A stretch of 36,761 nt of DNA from JAIQFR01 sp041494445 (GTDB taxonomy: Bacteria; Acidobacteriota; Polarisedimenticolia; Polarisedimenticolales; JAIQFR01): assembly GCA_041494445.1 (NCBI GenBank), contig JBGQAU010000027.1:1-36761 (forward strand), read 5' to 3'. A program made the translations under genes and the position numbers. Below, in pieces: positions 1-8,218 of the stretch. Positions within the stretch are counted from its first letter, which is position 1. Each line of letters begins with the position of its first letter. The notes under the pieces were generated by a model. That model was not told the DNA's origin, made no database searches, and worked only from the letters and a program-made list of their open reading frames with translations.

Positions 1-2372
1 GCCTTGGCCTGCTGCACTACCAGTTTGTTGGCCGCGGCGTCGAAGTACAGGCTGTGCAGCGTGCTCGCGTGGTTCAATGCCGTGGGATCGCCGAAGCCGC
101 CGCGCCAGGCGAGCACGTGCGGGACCGGCCGCCCATCGGCTACAACCGAAGAGGCGACCTCTCCCAGCATGGCCGCGCTGGCGGCAGCCGCGATCGCGCT
201 GGTCGTCAGGCCGAGTCGCTGCGCATCCGCCGGGCGCGTGCGCAGGGAGATGGTCGGCCCCGTGTAGACGAGGCCGTTGAACACGTCGACGATCCCGGGG
301 ATCCCTTCGAGCTGCTTCGCGACTTCTGCGGCCTTCCTCTCGATCCAGGCCTGGTCGGTGGAGAAGAGCTTCACCTCGATGGGCTGGGGCGTCCACATCA
401 GATCTCCGATGAGGTCGCCGAGGATCCCCGGGAACTCCCACACCAGTCCGGGGAGCTCGGTGTCGAACCTCCGCCTCAGCTCGGCGATCACCTCTTCGGT
501 CTTTCGCTTCCGCCGCGTCTTCAGCTTGACCAGGAAGTCCCCGGTGTTCGGCTCGGCGATCGCCAGGGCCAGGCGGGCGCCGGTGCGTCGCGAGTAGCTT
601 TCGAGCTCCGGGATCGTCCGCAGGATCGCCTCCGCCTGGAGGAGCTGGCGGTTCGTCTCCGCGAGGCTCGTCCCGGGGGGCGTGAAATAGTCGATGACGA
701 ATGCGCCCTCGTCCATGGGCGGCAGGAACTCGCTGTCGAGACGCCCGTAGAGAAAGACCCCCGCGAAAAGGACGAGGGCGCAGACACCGAGAGCGAGCCA
801 GGGGTGCCGGAGCGAGGGTCGCACCGCCCGCTCGTACAGCTTCACCACGCGGCGCAGCAGGAACCCGCCTTGTCCGGTTTCCGGCTTTACTCCCTCGCCC
901 TCGCTGCGCCGGATGAGCCACGCCGCGAGGGACGGGGTGAGCGTGACCGCCAGGACGAGCGAGGTCAGAAGGGAGACGACCATGGTGAGCGCGAGGGCGC
1001 GGAAGAACACCCCCGTGATCCCGTCGAGGAAGGCCAGAGGCAGAAAGACGACCACGGGTGTCAGGGTCGAGCCGACCAGCGGACGGAAGATCTCGGCGAT
1101 GCCCGTGTGAACGGCCTCGAGCCGGCCGATCCCCGACATGAGCTTGGTGTGGATGGCTTCCACCACGACGATCGCGTTGTCGATGACGAGGCCGATGGCC
1201 GCGGCGATGCCCCCCAGCGTCATGAGATTGAACGTCAGGCCGGCGAGCTTCATGGACAGGAGGGTGATCAGGACGGTGGCCGGGATCACCGTCGTCGCCA
1301 CGAGCGTCGTGGCCCAGTTCTTCAGGAAGAAATAGAGGATGAGAATCGACAGGAGCAGGCCGAAGAGGATCGCCTCCCAGACGCTTTCGACCGAAAACCT
1401 CACGATCTCGGACTGGTCGTAGAAGAACGCCAGCTTCATGTCGGGCGGGAGCTCGCTTCTCAGCTCTTGCACCTGTTTCTTGAGCGCCCTCGCGATGTCC
1501 AGCGTGCTGCCGTCCGGCTGGCTGCGGACATTGAGAAGAACCGCGTTCTCGCCGTCGGCGGTGACGATGTTGAAGGCCGGCTCCGGGCCGCGCTCCACCC
1601 GCGCGAAGTCCCCGATGCGCACGGGGTGGCCGTCGACGGCTTCGACCACGACGTTCTCGATGTCCTTGATCGTGTGTACCCGCCCGTCGACCACCGTCAG
1701 GTAAAGCGTGTGGTTCTCCTCGTGCAGGCCCGCCGGCGCCACGAGGTTGTTGTGACTCAGGGCGTCGGTGACCTCGGTCAGAGCGAGGTTGGCAGCGCTC
1801 AATCGGATCGGATCCACGACGACGTGGTACTCGGGGGTGCGTCCACCGACCAGATCGACGCGGGCGACTCCCGGGATGCGCAGGAAGCGCAGCTTGAGGT
1901 CGTAGCGCGCCTTCTCCCACAGCTCGGTGATGTCCCTTGTCGCGCTGGTCAGGCTGACGCCGACGATCGGGAAGGCCGAAAAGGTCAGCCGGAAGACCGT
2001 CGTCTCGGTCGTCGCGGGCAGCGTGCTCCGGATCTGGGCCAGGCGGCTCAACACGAAGAGCTCAGATCGGACCATGTCGACCTGCCAGGTGAAGAAAACG
2101 TTGATCTCCGCCGAGCCTCGTCCCGTGGCCGACCGCACGGTGACCACGCCGGGGATGTCCTTCATCGCCTCTTCGATCGGGCGAGTGATGGCGGCCATCA
2201 TCTCTTCGCCGGGCATGACGCCGTTGTCCGCGAGGATCACGACGCGCGGAAAGTCGGTCTGCGGAAAGACCGAAGAGGAAAGGGTGAAGGCCGCGTAGAT
2301 CCCGCCCAGGCAGAGCGCGACGCTGATGAAGACCACGGCGAGCGCGTAACGCGTGGCGAAACGCCCGAGCAT
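1..2372 (-). CDS. RND-family efflux permease, 3' end cut by window edge
   Basis: Inner-membrane proton-driven exporter and pump component of the tripartite system encoded just upstream. I read 790 codons from ATG at 2372 with no stop before the window edge; RND pumps are usually 1000-1050 residues, so roughly the last quarter is missing. The N-terminus has one membrane segment, then a periplasmic start with FPQTDFPRV, as in RND porter domains. A cluster of membrane segments follows around residues 330-480. The TM4 motif reads GLVIDNAIVVVEAI, with Asp398 followed by Asn399, where drug-type RND pumps usually have two Asp. The second periplasmic half begins FLPPMDEGAF, resembling CzcA/CusA-type pumps. 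The start lies one base after the adaptor stop, so the three genes are one operon. Metal or drug specificity cannot be decided here. Confidence 0.93.
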   Translation of the reverse strand, partial: MLGRFATRYALAVVFISVALCLGGIYAAFTLSSSVFPQTDFPRVVILADNGVMPGEEMMAAITRPIEEAMKDIPGVVTVRSATGRGSAEINVFFTWQVDMVRSELFVLSRLAQIRSTLPATTETTVFRLTFSAFPIVGVSLTSATRDITELWEKARYDLKLRFLRIPGVARVDLVGGRTPEYHVVVDPIRLSAANLALTEVTDALSHNNLVAPAGLHEENHTLYLTVVDGRVHTIKDIENVVVEAVDGHPVRIGDFARVERGPEPAFNIVTADGENAVLLNVRSQPDGSTLDIARALKKQVQELRSELPPDMKLAFFYDQSEIVRFSVESVWEAILFGLLLSILILYFFLKNWATTLVATTVIPATVLITLLSMKLAGLTFNLMTLGGIAAAIGLVIDNAIVVVEAIHTKLMSGIGRLEAVHTGIAEIFRPLVGSTLTPVVVFLPLAFLDGITGVFFRALALTMVVSLLTSLVLAVTLTPSLAAWLIRRSEGEGVKPETGQGGFLLRRVVKLYERAVRPSLRHPWLALGVCALVLFAGVFLYGRLDSEFLPPMDEGAFVIDYFTPPGTSLAETNRQLLQAEAILRTIPELESYSRRTGARLALAIAEPNTGDFLVKLKTRRKRKTEEVIAELRRRFDTELPGLVWEFPGILGDLIGDLMWTPQPIEVKLFSTDQAWIERKAAEVAKQLEGIPGIVDVFNGLVYTGPTISLRTRPADAQRLGLTTSAIAAAASAAMLGEVASSVVADGRPVPHVLAWRGGFGDPTALNHASTLHSLYFDAAANKLVVQQAK

Positions 2373-2373
2373 C

Positions 2374-3447
2374 TCAATGCCCCAGGATTCGAATCTTGGT
2401 CTCCGGAGGCAGGCTGTAGGCGTCCTCGGTGACGATGCTCATCCCTTCCCGCAGACCCTCCCCGGCCACTTCGACGAGACCGCGTTCCCGAAGGCCGCTC
2501 GTCACCGGCTTCCGGATCGCCCGGTTCCCTTCGGTGACGACAATCCAGCTGCCCTCCCCGGCGCGGGTCACGAGGCTGTTTTCCGGCACGGCGAGGCAGT
2601 CCCGGCGCTCGCCGGTGACGATCCGGATGCTCAGGAACTGGCCCGGGCCGAATCCGGCCTTCGCGGGGAGGGACGCGCGGACCGGCACCGTGTCGCTCCT
2701 GGGATCGACGCCCTTCCCGATGAACGACACGCTACCGGCGGCCGAGCCCTCCGGCCCGAGTTCGACCCGCTGGCCCTCCTTCAACGCGGCCGCTTCCCGG
2801 CTCGGCACGCCGGCGGCGATGACCAGACGGTCGAGGTCGACGATGTCCGCCAGGACCGTGTTCGTCTCCACGGCCTGCCCCAGCCTCGCGTCCATCCGGA
2901 CGACCGTCCCCGACACGGGAGCGGTGATCCGCAGAAGGGCGAGCTGCGTCCGGGCGGAAGCGAGCTCGGCGCGGGCCGCATCGCGTTGCTGCTCGGCTTC
3001 CTGAAGGGCGCGCCGAGACGTCCCGTCGGACTCCATGAGCCCTTTCTGTCTCGCGAGGGTCTTCTCCGCGAACTCCAGCGTCTGCTGGGCCTTGACGGCG
3101 GCGATCTCGGCGACGCGGCTGTCCAGGCGGAAAAGCGTCGTCCCCTGGGTCACGCGCCCGCCTTCCATGCAGTCGACCTGCACGAGGATCCCGCCGACGG
3201 GTGAGGCGACGACCGCCCTCGCGGGCGGCCTGCCTCCGGCGGGCGGCTCAGGTTCCACGCGACCGTACGCGGTGACGTAGCGGTGGAAGGCAGCGCGGGT
3301 GATCTTCCCGACGTGAACGGCCACGTCGGTCACCGCCTCTTTGCCCCCCTCCTGGGCCCCGGGGCTCCTCAGGGTGAAGACGGCGACGACGGCCAGCACC
3401 GCAGCCGCGAGAACGACCCAACCGACCCATCTCGGACGTCTACTCAT
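2374..3447 (-). CDS. HlyD/AcrA-type periplasmic adaptor of RND efflux pump
   Basis: Membrane fusion protein (357 aa) that bridges the RND pump and the outer-membrane channel. Residues 7-27 form one hydrophobic N-terminal anchor without a lipobox Cys. A split lipoyl (barrel-sandwich) domain surrounds a coiled-coil hairpin at about residues 115-170, rich in Ala, Glu, Gln and Arg. The second lipoyl half reads LLRITAPVSGTVV, a typical family signature, and beta-barrel and membrane-proximal domains follow. I chose ATG at 3447 because it overlaps the stop of the upstream outer-membrane factor by 8 bases (ATGAGTAG), a usual sign of translational coupling. The longer upstream in-frame extension lies entirely inside that gene. 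The RND pump starts one base after this stop. No metal-binding His/Met cluster is obvious. Confidence 0.92.
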   Translation of the reverse strand: MSRRPRWVGWVVLAAAVLAVVAVFTLRSPGAQEGGKEAVTDVAVHVGKITRAAFHRYVTAYGRVEPEPPAGGRPPARAVVASPVGGILVQVDCMEGGRVTQGTTLFRLDSRVAEIAAVKAQQTLEFAEKTLARQKGLMESDGTSRRALQEAEQQRDAARAELASARTQLALLRITAPVSGTVVRMDARLGQAVETNTVLADIVDLDRLVIAAGVPSREAAALKEGQRVELGPEGSAAGSVSFIGKGVDPRSDTVPVRASLPAKAGFGPGQFLSIRIVTGERRDCLAVPENSLVTRAGEGSWIVVTEGNRAIRKPVTSGLRERGLVEVAGEGLREGMSIVTEDAYSLPPETKIRILGH

Positions 3448-4906
3448 GGTGCGGCTCTTCTCTTCCGACGGACCTTTTCGGTGTTTCGAGAACCCAGCCC
3501 TGGACGTCGAGCGGGGCCTGCATGGCGTCCTCCAGCTCTCCTTTCGCCTGTTGCGTCCGGGCCAGGGCATCCAGCCGGGCGAGCTTGCCGGAAGCCATCT
3601 CCATCCGGGAGGCGACGAGCTCGAGCCTCGCGATCTGTCCCAGGCGGTAAGCGGACTCCGCCGAGGCCTCGCGCGCCTCGAGGTTCGCGAGGAGCGCGTC
3701 GGCGGCCGTGGTCCTCTCGGCCGCGGCTCCGAGGGAAACGACCGCGCCGTCGATCTCGGCGATCACCCTGGATTGGAGTGCCTGGAACCGCGCAGCCGCC
3801 TCCGTCCGGCGGGCCTCGGCCTCGGCGATCGGTCCTCGATTCCGGTTGAGGACAGGCAGGGTGAGATTCAGCCCGAGCTTCCACTTGCTGTCGGTCTGGT
3901 CGAGCTGATAGCCGGCGCCGATGTCGAGGTCCGGGTACTGCTTGGCGATCTCGAGCTGGAGGGCCTCCTGGCTGGCCTCGTACTCCGATAGGGCTCCGAG
4001 GATGTCGGTCCGGCTCATCAGGGCGCGGCGGCGGATCTCGTTCGCCGGCAGCTCTCCTTCGACGTGCCGCAGCCCATCGAAGGAGAACGCGACGCCGTCG
4101 AGCGCCTGGACCGGCAACCCGACGGTCTGCGCAAGGTGGACTCGCGCTTGCTCGCCCTGCTGGGCGGCCTCCAACGCGGCCAGACGGCTTTGATCAAGGG
4201 CGATCCTTGCCTGGGTCACCTCGTTGGCGGAGACCTCTCCGGCGGCCATTTGCAGCTCCAGAATACGGACGTTTTCGGCCTGGAGCTCTTTCTGCTCGGT
4301 CAGCAAGGATCCCGTCTCTCTCGCCACGAAGAGATCCACGAAGGCCCGGCGCACCCCGCTCCGGACCTGCCACGCGACGGACAGGACATCGAGGCGCGCG
4401 GCCTCCGAGAGATCTCGGGCTTCCGAAATCCGGATTCCCCGCTTGCCGGCGGTTTCGATGGGGATGTCAAGCACGACCTCCGGAATCCACGGGGTCGTGC
4501 CGGCAGGCGTCGAGCTGTTGTAGCCCTGCGAGACACTGAGCATGGGGTTGGGACGCTCTCCCGCGGTGATCCGTCCGGCCCTCGCGACACCCCACCGCGC
4601 GCGAGCCACGTCCAGCTCCGGACTGTAGTAGAACGCGACGAAGGTGAGGGAAGGCAGATCCCACGGTTCGCCGGGCGCACGCTCGAGCCCCCCGCGGTCC
4701 CGCATGTAGCGCTCGAGGTCGGAGGCGTCGAGTCGCCTCGACTCGAGCGAATCCAGGGTCGAGGCCGCGGAGATCGGTCGGGGATGATAGTGCGCACAGC
4801 CGGCAGCCAGGAGGCCGGCGGCGCAGAGGCCGAGGATCCCGACGACGAGAGGGCGCCCGCTCGTCCGCAGAGTCGGGCGCGGTTGGGTGCTCACCTCCGC
4901 AGGCAC
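3440..4906 (-). CDS. TolC/OprM-type outer-membrane efflux lipoprotein
   Basis: Outer-membrane channel of the tripartite efflux system (488 aa, normal for the family). A signal peptide at residues 19-36 ends in a lipobox, LLAAGC, so the mature protein is probably a lipoprotein. Two outer-membrane-efflux repeats follow, each with long Ala/Glu/Arg-rich helices (about residues 85-270 and 300-465). The motif TLPVLNRNRGPIAEA is typical of CzcC/TolC-like proteins just before the second helical hairpin. The start is GTG at 4906, preceded at seven bases by GGAGG. An alternative in-frame GTG four codons later overlaps that GGAGG and is less likely. It is the first gene of the operon and overlaps the adaptor gene by 8 bases. 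Confidence 0.92.
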   Translation of the reverse strand: MPAEVSTQPRPTLRTSGRPLVVGILGLCAAGLLAAGCAHYHPRPISAASTLDSLESRRLDASDLERYMRDRGGLERAPGEPWDLPSLTFVAFYYSPELDVARARWGVARAGRITAGERPNPMLSVSQGYNSSTPAGTTPWIPEVVLDIPIETAGKRGIRISEARDLSEAARLDVLSVAWQVRSGVRRAFVDLFVARETGSLLTEQKELQAENVRILELQMAAGEVSANEVTQARIALDQSRLAALEAAQQGEQARVHLAQTVGLPVQALDGVAFSFDGLRHVEGELPANEIRRRALMSRTDILGALSEYEASQEALQLEIAKQYPDLDIGAGYQLDQTDSKWKLGLNLTLPVLNRNRGPIAEAEARRTEAAARFQALQSRVIAEIDGAVVSLGAAAERTTAADALLANLEAREASAESAYRLGQIARLELVASRMEMASGKLARLDALARTQQAKGELEDAMQAPLDVQGWVLETPKRSVGREEPHHE

Positions 4907-4939
4907 AGGCCGACCTCCGCGACGAACGATGGCGTTGAC

Positions 4940-6214
4940 TCAGATCGTCGTCCCGTCGGGGACGACCGCGTTCTTCAACACGACCACGATCCCGTCGCGG
5001 ATGGCCCAGCCCGGCCCCTCCGCGTCGGCGAGCTTGTCCTGGTTCACGATCCGGACGTGCCGGCCGATCCGCGCGTTCTTGTCGATGATCGCGTCCCGGA
5101 TCAGCGTCCCTTCCCCGATCCCGACCGGCGGCGCCCCGGGCGACCCCTCGGGCGGATGCGCGTCGGCGCCCATGAGCAGCGACCGGCGCACCGTGACGCC
5201 GTGCATCACCGTCCGAACGCCGATGACCGAGTCCTCGACCGTCGAGCCGAGCAGGACGCTCCCCTCGGACAGGATCGCGCGGTTGAACCGCGTGCCGCTC
5301 AGCCTGGCGCCCGGCAGGTACCGCGGGTGGGTGTAGATCGGCCACTCGGGGTCGCCGAACGCGAACGGAGGGTTCGGGCTCACCATGTCGAGGTGAGCCT
5401 CGTAGAACGCGCGAAGAGTGCCGATGTCGCGCCAGTACCCGTCGAACAGGTGCGCGTGGACCTTCCGGCTCTGGACCGCCGCCGGGATCACGTCCCGACC
5501 GAAGTCCACGAGACGGTTCTCGATGGCCTCGAAGAGGACTCTCTTGTCGAACAGGTAGATCCCCATCGAGGCCAGGTAGGGACGGTCCGCCCCGACGCCG
5601 CGGCGCGCCAGCAGATCCGCAGGGACCTCCATGCCGGCCCGCGCCTCCGGTGTCGCCGGCTTCTCGCGAAACTCCACCACGCGCCCGTCCGGGTCCACCC
5701 GCACGGCGCCGAAACCTCCGATCTCCGCCCCGGTGCAGGGAGAGACCGACAGCGTCACCTCGGCTCCACGCTCGAGGTGCTCGCGGACGAGGTCGCGGTA
5801 GTCCATCCGGTAGACGTGGTCGCCCGCGAGGACCAGGACGAGGTCGCCGTTGAGCTCGCTCACGATCCGGAAGTTCTGGCGCACCGCATCGGCCGTCCCC
5901 TGGAACCAGGTGTCGTCCTCGGGAGTCTGCTGCGCCGCCAGGATCTGCACGAAGCCGCGTGAGAACGGATCGAACCTGTACGTTCGGGCGATGTGGCGGT
6001 GGAGCGAGATCGAGTTGAACTGGGTCAGCACGAAGATCCGCTCCATTCCGGAGTGGATCGAGTTGCTGATCGGGATGTCGATGAGCCGGTACTTGCCCGC
6101 GATCGGCACGGCAGGCTTGCAGCGCAGCCGCGTCAGCGGGTCGAGGCGCGCGCCGCGGCCGCCGCCGAGAATCACGGAGATCACGTCGCGCTCCTTGCTC
6201 GTGGCGCCGCTCAT
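4940..6214 (-). CDS. glgC: Glucose-1-phosphate adenylyltransferase
   Basis: Makes ADP-glucose from ATP and glucose-1-phosphate, the committed step of bacterial glycogen synthesis in the cytoplasm. The 424 residues match the family length. The nucleotide loop near the N-terminus reads GGGRGARLDPLT, followed by KPAVPIAGKYRLIDIPISN. Further signatures are VLAGDHVYRMDY in the substrate region and a C-terminal left-handed beta-helix with hexapeptide repeats (for example GEGTLIRDAIIDKNARIG). ATG at 6214 has a GGGGGAG ribosome-binding site five bases upstream. It is on the same strand as the efflux operon, 33 bases ahead of it, but is functionally unrelated to it. No other glycogen enzyme is in the window, although a ParA protein carrying a glycogen-binding domain lies about 22 kb away. 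Confidence 0.96.
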   Translation of the reverse strand: MSGATSKERDVISVILGGGRGARLDPLTRLRCKPAVPIAGKYRLIDIPISNSIHSGMERIFVLTQFNSISLHRHIARTYRFDPFSRGFVQILAAQQTPEDDTWFQGTADAVRQNFRIVSELNGDLVLVLAGDHVYRMDYRDLVREHLERGAEVTLSVSPCTGAEIGGFGAVRVDPDGRVVEFREKPATPEARAGMEVPADLLARRGVGADRPYLASMGIYLFDKRVLFEAIENRLVDFGRDVIPAAVQSRKVHAHLFDGYWRDIGTLRAFYEAHLDMVSPNPPFAFGDPEWPIYTHPRYLPGARLSGTRFNRAILSEGSVLLGSTVEDSVIGVRTVMHGVTVRRSLLMGADAHPPEGSPGAPPVGIGEGTLIRDAIIDKNARIGRHVRIVNQDKLADAEGPGWAIRDGIVVVLKNAVVPDGTTI

Positions 6215-6269
6215 GCCGACTCCCCCGGCGTGCTCGCCGGTCCGCCGCAGATGTCCGTCTCCCGTTCGC

Positions 6270-6872
6270 TCAGATCCGCATGGCTCCGGTGGACAGCCGC
6301 TTCCAACACGCGGCGCAGTACCGCTCGCCTTTGCGGTCGACGTCCGCCATCGCCTGCGTGGGGGCGAGAGCGCATCCGGGGTCCCCGCAGTCCGAAAGCC
6401 CGTGGATCTTCCCGATCGCCCTCAGGACCTCCTTGACGAGGCGCGCGCGCTGCTTCGCAGGGTCGGGCTTCCTCCGGTAGAACGCCTCGCGCAGTCGCCG
6501 GACCGAGATCAGCGCCAACCGGCGCGGCGCGTCCACCTCCAGCATCACCGAAACGGTCCCCGGCGAGTAGAGGTCGAGATCCGTGACGAGGACGATCGCG
6601 TCGGGACGGGCGATCGGGACCGCTGTCGCGCCCGCGGTCCCACCCACGATCTTGAGGGTCTTGAGCAGAGGGATCGCCGCGCGTGCCTCGGCGAGGATCG
6701 CGGGCGCCTTATACTGTCCGCGAGACAGGTCCTCGGCGGACTTGGGGTGGGGGAGCGGCCCGCGGAACTCGACCGGCTTGGCCAGCGCCTTCGAGACGCG
6801 CGCCGCGGCCTCCTCCACCTCGGCCGCATCCATCCGTCCGACCGGGGCCAACGCGACCTTCAGCTCGGACAC
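6270..6872 (-). CDS. Archaemetzincin-like protein with degraded catalytic zinc site
   Basis: Related to archaemetzincin (AmzA) zinc peptidases, whose signature is HEXXHXXGXXH, then CX4C and a distant CXXC. Here the corresponding stretch is KEVLRAIGKIH: the Glu, Gly and last His remain, but the first two zinc-binding His are Lys and Arg. Four extra residues then precede CGDPGC, and the chain ends with MADVDRKGERYCAACW, so the four Cys of the structural zinc site are kept. The usual Met after the second Cys is Leu. Upstream, RGQYKA and VTDLDLYSPG also match the family. The 200-residue length is normal. GTG at 6872 has GGAGG six bases upstream. Proteolysis by the normal mechanism looks impossible; a binding or regulatory role is inference. 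It is probably cotranscribed with glgC (55-base gap). Confidence 0.75.
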   Translation of the reverse strand: MSELKVALAPVGRMDAAEVEEAAARVSKALAKPVEFRGPLPHPKSAEDLSRGQYKAPAILAEARAAIPLLKTLKIVGGTAGATAVPIARPDAIVLVTDLDLYSPGTVSVMLEVDAPRRLALISVRRLREAFYRRKPDPAKQRARLVKEVLRAIGKIHGLSDCGDPGCALAPTQAMADVDRKGERYCAACWKRLSTGAMRI

Positions 6873-7099
6873 GCTTCACCTCCGAGAGAAGCACTCTACG
6901 CCCGGCGGCCGCGAGGTCAAAGCCCGAGGATCGACGGCTGCCCGCGAGGGCCGCGCTTCAGGACCCAGGAGCGCTCCGCGTGGGCGAGGGGAGGCGGGAC
7001 ATCGCGGCCGCGGAGAAGGCCTCCTCGCCGAGGCATCTTAGCCCATGCAGCAGGCCGCCCGCGGTTGCCTTATCATGCGTCGCGTCGGGAGGAATCACG

Positions 7100-7561
7100 A
7101 TGAGCCTCAGGGACCGGATCGGCGAGGACATGAAGACGGCGATGAAGTCCGGAGAGAAGGAGCGCCTCGGCGTCCTGCGGATGATGCGGGCGAAGGTGCT
7201 CGAGGCCGAGGTCGCGTCGCGCGAGAAGCAGGGGCGCGAGCATCAGGCCACCGACGCGGAAGTCATCGAGGCGCTCTCCGCCTACGCGAAGCAGCGCAAG
7301 GACTCGATCGAGGCGTTCCGGCAAGCCGGAAGGGAAGACCACGCCTCCCGGGAGGAGCGCGAGCTCGCGATGGTCCGCGAGTACCTGCCGCGCCCGCTGG
7401 AGGACGACGAGGTCCGGGCGATCGTCGCCGAGGCGATCGCCGAGGCCGGCGCGACGTCGGCGAAGGACATGGGCGCCGTGATGAAGCTCGTGATGCCCCG
7501 CGTCAAGGGGAGCGCGGACGGGAAGAGGGTCCAGGAGATGGTCCGTGCCCTGCTCGCCTGA
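7100..7561 (+). CDS. YqeY/GatB-domain protein
   Basis: A 153-residue protein of the YqeY family, which resembles the C-terminal helical domain of the GatB amidotransferase subunit that recognises tRNA. Its exact role in bacteria is not settled. The sequence has the usual two helical parts: an N-terminal half with RIGEDMKTAMKSGEKERLG and a C-terminal half with the conserved REYLPRPLEDDEV and KDMGAVMKLVMPRVKGSADG. I chose ATG at 7100 because GGGAGG stands seven bases upstream and the match to the family begins at MSLRDRI. A longer in-frame extension upstream has no ribosome-binding site. A TATCAT box lies at 7071-7076. The GNAT gene follows after nine bases, so the two are probably cotranscribed. 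Confidence 0.9.
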   Translation: MSLRDRIGEDMKTAMKSGEKERLGVLRMMRAKVLEAEVASREKQGREHQATDAEVIEALSAYAKQRKDSIEAFRQAGREDHASREERELAMVREYLPRPLEDDEVRAIVAEAIAEAGATSAKDMGAVMKLVMPRVKGSADGKRVQEMVRALLA

Positions 7562-7570
7562 GGAGGAGCC

Positions 7571-8200
7571 GTGGCCGCGACGAGGAAGCCGGAAGCCGCG
7601 AGGGCGCCGCGCCCCGTCGTCGAGTTCCGCCCGCTGACCCCCGGACGCTTCGGAGATCTCGAGGCGCTGTTCGGAGCGCGCGGCGCGTGCGGCGGGTGCT
7701 GGTGCATGTGGTGGCGCCTCGCGCGCGCGGAATTCAACCGGCAGAAGGGAGACGGGAACCGGCGCTCGATGAGACGGATCGTGGACTCGGGCGAGGTGCC
7801 CGGGATCCTGGCGTACGCCGGCGGCGCGCCGGTCGGCTGGTGCTGCATCGGGCCCAGGGAGCGCTTTTCGGCTCTCGAGCGCTCGCGGGTCCTGGCACGG
7901 GTCGACGACCGGCCGGTCTGGTCGATCGTGTGCTTCTTCGTGGCGAGGCCCTGGCGGCGCAGGGGGATCACCGTTCGTCTCATCGAGGCGGCGGTCAAGC
8001 ACGCGCGCCGCCGGGGAGCGCGGGTCGTCGAGGGGTACCCCGTCGTTCCCAGAAAGGGCGAGATGCCCGCCGCGTTCGCGTTCATGGGCCTTCCATCGGC
8101 TTTCGAGAAGGCCGGCTTCCGCGAGGTCCTCCGCCGCTCCGAGATCCGGCCGATCGTGCGAATCGAGACCGGCCGGCCCGAGCCGCGCGCTTCCCGTTGA
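7571..8200 (+). CDS. GNAT-family N-acetyltransferase with Cys-rich N-terminal motif
   Basis: Likely acetyl-CoA-dependent acyltransferase of 209 residues; the substrate is unknown. The GNAT core is visible in WSIVCFFVARPWRRRGITVRLIEAAV, given here only in part as FFVARPWRRRGI (motif A, acetyl-CoA pyrophosphate binding), and in the C-terminal FEKAGFREV. Residues 40-48 read CGGCWCMWW, an unusual Cys/Trp-rich segment found in a subset of GNAT proteins; whether it binds metal is unknown. Further Cys pairs occur in GWCCIG. The start is GTG at 7571, preceded by AGGAGG immediately after the YqeY stop. It is the second gene of a two-gene unit and ends convergently against the AlkD-like gene. Confidence 0.85.
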   Translation: MAATRKPEAARAPRPVVEFRPLTPGRFGDLEALFGARGACGGCWCMWWRLARAEFNRQKGDGNRRSMRRIVDSGEVPGILAYAGGAPVGWCCIGPRERFSALERSRVLARVDDRPVWSIVCFFVARPWRRRGITVRLIEAAVKHARRRGARVVEGYPVVPRKGEMPAAFAFMGLPSAFEKAGFREVLRRSEIRPIVRIETGRPEPRASR

Positions 8201-8218
8201 CCTCAAAGCTCGCCGGGA

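Noticed and set aside
54..2432. 792-codon open frame on the plus strand
   Set aside because: It is antisense to the RND permease, has low-complexity Arg/Asp/Gly composition and no family resemblance, as expected for a shadow frame in very GC-rich DNA.
4940..6872. Glycogen operon around glgC
   Set aside because: Neighbouring genes encode an efflux pump and an archaemetzincin-like protein; no glgA, glgB, glgP or glgX is present, so only glgC itself can be claimed.
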